64,000 bases of DNA from Opisthocomus hoazin (Eukaryota > Chordata > Aves > Opisthocomiformes > Opisthocomidae): positions 11,056,823-11,120,822 of the forward strand of contig NC_134420.1 of assembly GCF_030867145.1 (NCBI RefSeq), read 5' to 3'. Shown here in pieces: positions 60,001 to 64,000 of this stretch; within the stretch, counting starts at the first letter, position 1, and every line of letters starts with the position of its first letter. The notes below the pieces were generated by a model. The model saw nothing but the letters and a program-made list of their open reading frames with translations. It made no database searches and was not told the origin of the DNA. The translations under genes were made by a program, and so were the position numbers.

Positions 60001-63000
60001 TAGAGAGGACTGCTAAAAGGAAAGCCTTCAGAGAGTACTAGTGGAGTGCAAGTCCCTAAAATATCTTCAGCCACCTAATGTTCTGTAGAATTTCAAGTTA
60101 ACATTTCGTGCTTTCTGGATTCATACATAGGTGCTAAGAACTTTTGGCTCTGAAATGCAGAAACCACATGGAATGCAGAAACCAGCACAGAAGTAGCCAA
60201 TTCATCCAGAAGGTGACTTACTAGGCTAAGCGCAGCACATTCCTATTAAAAATGGATAGACTTGGTTTTAAATTAGAGTCACAAAGAGTGGAAGTTACCT
60301 TGCATGTTTTTTCTTTCCAAATCAAATATTTAACAGAAGAAAGCCACAGGTATGACTGACAAGGAAAGGTTAGTTGTGGCCTAAAGCCACACACAGATTG
60401 AAAAGTTGTGAGACATGCTCTGCTCACTAAGTAAACTTATAAGTGCATAATTTAGACTGATACATGCTGTCACAGGATAATTAGAAGCCTTTAATTTGTT
60501 TCCAGGAATTGGAATTTTAATATTCCTAAAAAACAAAAGCAGCCATTTCCCTGATGCCTACAGTGCCTGGCATTAACAAAGTGCTTACAGCCAAAAACGT
60601 ACAAGCCTTGTGTCTCGAGGCCTAGCACCACAACTACAGTCAGCTGAGTGGGTGGCAAGAGCAGAGGAACAAACGGCAGCATCTTGGTGGGGGAGGAAAA
60701 CAAAGGAGCCAATAGTTTTTAAGAGTGAGTTTGCTCAGTGCAAACTAACCTACCATAAAATACTCCAAACATACCAGATCTTCCTGAAGCATAGTTAAAT
60801 CCAGAGTTCTCGTCTTCCTTTTAAAAAACCCCCTTCAGCAAGGGGAGATTAAAGCCAAGACGCAAACATGGAAGTAGCCTACTGGATCATCACTCTTGCA
60901 ACATGACACAGAGGAAAAAGGTGATTATTAGGAGCCCTACATTAGATCGTGTTAAGTAGCTGATTATAAACAAGTGCTCTGCCAGCAAACAGAACGCTGG
61001 GGGAAATCAGTTTATCTGTCCTCCACTGTTGTATTTGGTAGAGTGCTTCTTCACTTGCAGGCTTGGAGAAGGTTGCATTAACAGTCAGAATAGCATATGT
61101 TGATAATTTACAGTTACTGAGCAAAAGCTCAACTGCTTTAGGAGGACTGTGCTGCTCTGGCCTGAAGTAGACTTGAATACTCACCCTAGTTATTGGGCAC
61201 TACATTCTGAAAGTACGTGCTATGTGCTTTATACCACAAATAGTGGGTCTCTGGGCTAAACTGGGAGAGTCTTTACAAAACGGGAAAGGTCAAGATGGAT
61301 TTGAAAGATACAGGCAAACAAAACAACAACTAATCTCTCTCAAAGTAAAAGTAGCTTCACACAGCTGGAGAATTACAGTTTACTGCTAACTTAAGTACAA
61401 CTTAAAAATTAAGCATATCAAATTAAAAGTCCTTGAAGGAACATGAAGCAAGAAATTGTACAGCAGAGCAAAAGGATCAGGCAATTTCCATTCTTCCTGC
61501 TAAGGACTAACAGTAGCTATCAAGTCCTCTTTGTCTAGCCCACGGAATTTGTTCAAAATTAGTTATGTCTAAGAAATTTTTTCAAGCCTTAATGAACAGA
61601 TTTGGATTCTGCTCATGGGAGTCTAGTCACGGGAGTGATTAACGCGTGTATTTGTGGGACACACTGCTTCCCTTTATGCCATGTTAACCTGCAAGCAGAT
61701 TTCCATCTTGTAAATTGCAAGTAAAACCTCATCTTCCACAGACTCCACAAACTTTCATACAGTTAACAATATTCAAACATCTCTTTAGCTGCTCTCTCCC
61801 TCAAAACTGAACCCGAATTTTTAAGTTGAATAAGCACTGTCCTAGGAGAGTGCATTAAGTGAGAAGTCCCAGATGACAGACTTGCTCACTTAGAGTTAAC
61901 TTCTTGTCTTATTTATCTGTTCAGACCACAAACTTCATCAACAATGCAGATCATGAGCCACATGACACAATGCAGTGTCAACACAGCCTCAATTCCACAT
62001 ACATACTAACCTAAGAAGAAATACTAACAATATTCAGCCTGTTCCCATAATTTAACCACTTCCTTTCACTTCCACAGGTCTTTCTCTCCCTACCCCACAA
62101 CGCGACTGCTTTTGAGAAGTCCCTGCTTATTTTAAGCATTTGCCTTCCGATTCTGAATCATACTAAGAAATTTGTGTAATAGAGGAAATCCAGTCTCCTA
62201 ACTTTAGATCCTTGAATTCCATCCAAGTTAGGTGCCTAAAACATTAAGTGTAACTATTTGTGTCCCCAGACATCAAGTTCTGGGATAATTACATCAGGAA
62301 TGAAGGAAAGGATGAGATAACCAGTTTCATAAGGATAAAAATATTCCACTACATGATGCTGCCTTGAATCTAGATTAAGGCTGACACAATACTTAGAAGT
62401 TCATAGTGGCTAACTACTGAATCATTTTCACTTAAGTGGTAAATGAGATGTTTGTTGATTAAAACAAGAATACCACAACTACTTTCTGACACTCCTGGTA
62501 GTAGACTAAATTGCTGTTTCTACAGCAGAGACGGGGCATACACACAGGATGCAGTGAAAACTTCTACTGTATGAGGCAAGGGCAATTTAAGATTTAATGT
62601 CTGTTCTACACCCCAGAAAATTTTAACCAAGTGGTGGTTTTAATTTTTTCATGTCAAAAGAAAAATCTTATGCTAAGTTCATACTTCAGTTTTTTCACAT
62701 GCTCATGAAGAGGCAAAAGAGGCCTTGCTTCTACATGTCAGGATATTAATGTTTTCAGAATTGATAGCAGCTACAGAATTACCATCCTGAAAGGTGTAAC
62801 AATTCACTTCAAATGACATTAAGAGCTTCTGGTAATAATCACTACAATTGCAGTTATTGGCTATAACTGAATCAAGAGTAAAAAAGTACCATTCACCCTA
62901 CCTAGAGCCCATGGCTCTAAGCACTCCAGTTTTATTCAGTGCATTAGTGTGTTGGAACTTTTGCTTTCACCAATTAGTCACAGTTTCTCCTGCTTCTCAT

Positions 63001-63582
63001 AGGAAGAATAAAAGCTGCTCAAAGCTGTCATTGCTCCACACTCCAGAAAAGACAGTTGCATAATTACTAATTAACTATTAGTGAGTCATATTTGTTGCAG
63101 AGGAGGGAAAGCCAAAGTGAATGTCAGCTCGGCACTGAAGAAAAGTACTAAGATAGCATTAAGGAGGAAAGCATTTATAAATACCTTGAAAGTGGAAGCA
63201 AGGTTAAATTTAGTTCGAGATGGCAGAGAAGCAGCTCACAGTTTAGTTAAGTAGCCTTTAACTTGCAGTCATCTGCAGACAGAAAGGAGGCCAGAGTTGT
63301 GTGAGGAAGCTATGAAGAATAATCTTGAAAAGAGCAAGAAAACCTAGAATTTAAAGTGATGTAAGACCTGTCAAGGTTTGCTTCTAACTTTATGATGGTA
63401 CAGCACATATTTAAAATAAAAGCAGACAATTCATATTAGCTCCGCTGGAACTATTTTACAGTTTCTACAGATTTACTGAAACACACACTGAGTGCCACCA
63501 AGCTAGAGAAAATAAGTTGCACATACTTCAGCACAAAAAGATTGACAAACAGCAAGAACACACTTTAAAGCAATTCACTTAC
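54091..63582. other. Right-hand gene-poor DNA
   Basis: No coding exon series, CpG island or recognisable mobile element was found. Homopolymer runs occur at about 58369-58399 (A-rich) and 59287-59301 (T). The region could be intron of a gene whose start lies near or beyond the right edge, or intergenic. Confidence 0.45.
55472..55484. repeat. Poly(C) run of 13
   Basis: Preceded by a T-run; an isolated simple repeat. Confidence 0.85.
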
Positions 63583-63645
63583 GTTTCTCCAGAGTGGCCA
63601 TTCTTTGGTGACTTCTCATTTCAGTTTCAAAGTCTGCTCAGCAGA
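63583..63645 (-). CDS. Candidate first coding exon of an unidentified gene
   Basis: On the - strand a pyrimidine-rich acceptor (TATTTTTTACACATTTCACAG) precedes 63 nt, ending in a consensus donor (AAAC|GTAAGTG). Inside, ATG at 63599-63601 has A at -3 and G at +4 and opens MATLEK in phase 1 at the donor. There is an in-frame stop before the ATG. No following exon could be found to the left, so this may be a chance arrangement. The short peptide does not identify a gene. Confidence 0.25.
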
Positions 63646-64000
63646 CTGTGAAATGTGTAAAAAATATTATGAAGAGTTATACTTCCCAGCTCTGTGTAGG
63701 GTACTTCTCAGATTGAAGTTACCCACTCTTTGTTTTTGAACAACGCATGATGTAATACCATACTAAGAAAAAAGGGCAAAAAAACCTAGCACAAGACATG
63801 TAAGTGATAACATCTTAAAACTTTTTTTTGTTCCTTGCTTCTGATTTTGAATCAAGTAAAGAGACCAACAAAAACCATCTATATTTGGTAGTTTAAGTCT
63901 TAAAGTCAAGTAAAAGGAAAGGCTATGCTTTAAAGCTGGTAGATCCCAAACCACAGCTTACAGATCGTGCAAGATCTCTAGAACTGTGCTCTCGACAAAA

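Noticed and set aside
60942..61184. 80-codon - strand frame with a plausible-looking peptide
   Set aside because: No recognisable domain and no consistent splice sites at its ends.
63583..63601. MATLEK as the start of huntingtin
   Set aside because: Huntingtin starts with the same six residues, but continues in the same first exon. Here a donor follows at once, and the neighbourhood is unrelated.

Overview
The window is vertebrate nuclear DNA, most probably from a bird. It has spliced genes with GT-AG introns, several CR1 LINE copies ending in the octamer-like tail ATTCTRTG, no mammal-type SINEs, and a gene order matching the PPFIBP2 - CYB5R2 - OVCH2 block that I know from human 11p15. A turtle or crocodilian is not excluded, because they also carry CR1.

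Layout. Positions 1-1509 (+ strand) hold the last two coding exons of a liprin-beta gene, read as PPFIBP2. CYB5R2 (- strand, 5064-14484) converges on it. All nine coding exons can be joined in phase to give 304 codons of a membrane-anchored NADH-cytochrome b5 reductase, and its start lies in a CpG island. From 15054 to 20492 there is intergenic DNA with two CR1 fragments. OVCH2 (- strand, 21116-41046) follows. Twenty-one coding exons join in phase to an ovochymase/oviductin of about 895 residues: signal peptide, trypsin-like protease, CUB, CUB, acidic linker, second trypsin-like protease, and a last exon that would encode a transmembrane segment. A 2.5 kb CR1 with a nearly intact reverse transcriptase reading frame lies antisense in one of its introns. 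From 41.1 kb to the end I find no recognisable gene. That part holds a head-to-head pair of CR1 fragments, simple repeats and one candidate small first coding exon near 63.6 kb.

The three genes do not form a pathway. PPFIBP2 is a cell-adhesion/presynaptic scaffold, CYB5R2 a flavoprotein electron donor, and OVCH2 a secreted or membrane-tethered egg/oviduct-type protease. Their adjacency is conserved synteny.

I found no clearly new biological system. The most interesting items are: the complete two-protease OVCH2 with an apparent C-terminal membrane anchor, a liprin-beta-1-like tail on PPFIBP2, a pair of 86-bp direct repeats flanking one CYB5R2 exon, an 87-bp recent tandem duplication, abutting CR1 elements, and an orphan CpG-rich patch inside OVCH2. 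Exon limits were read by eye from splice signals, phase and protein family resemblance; no alignment was run.
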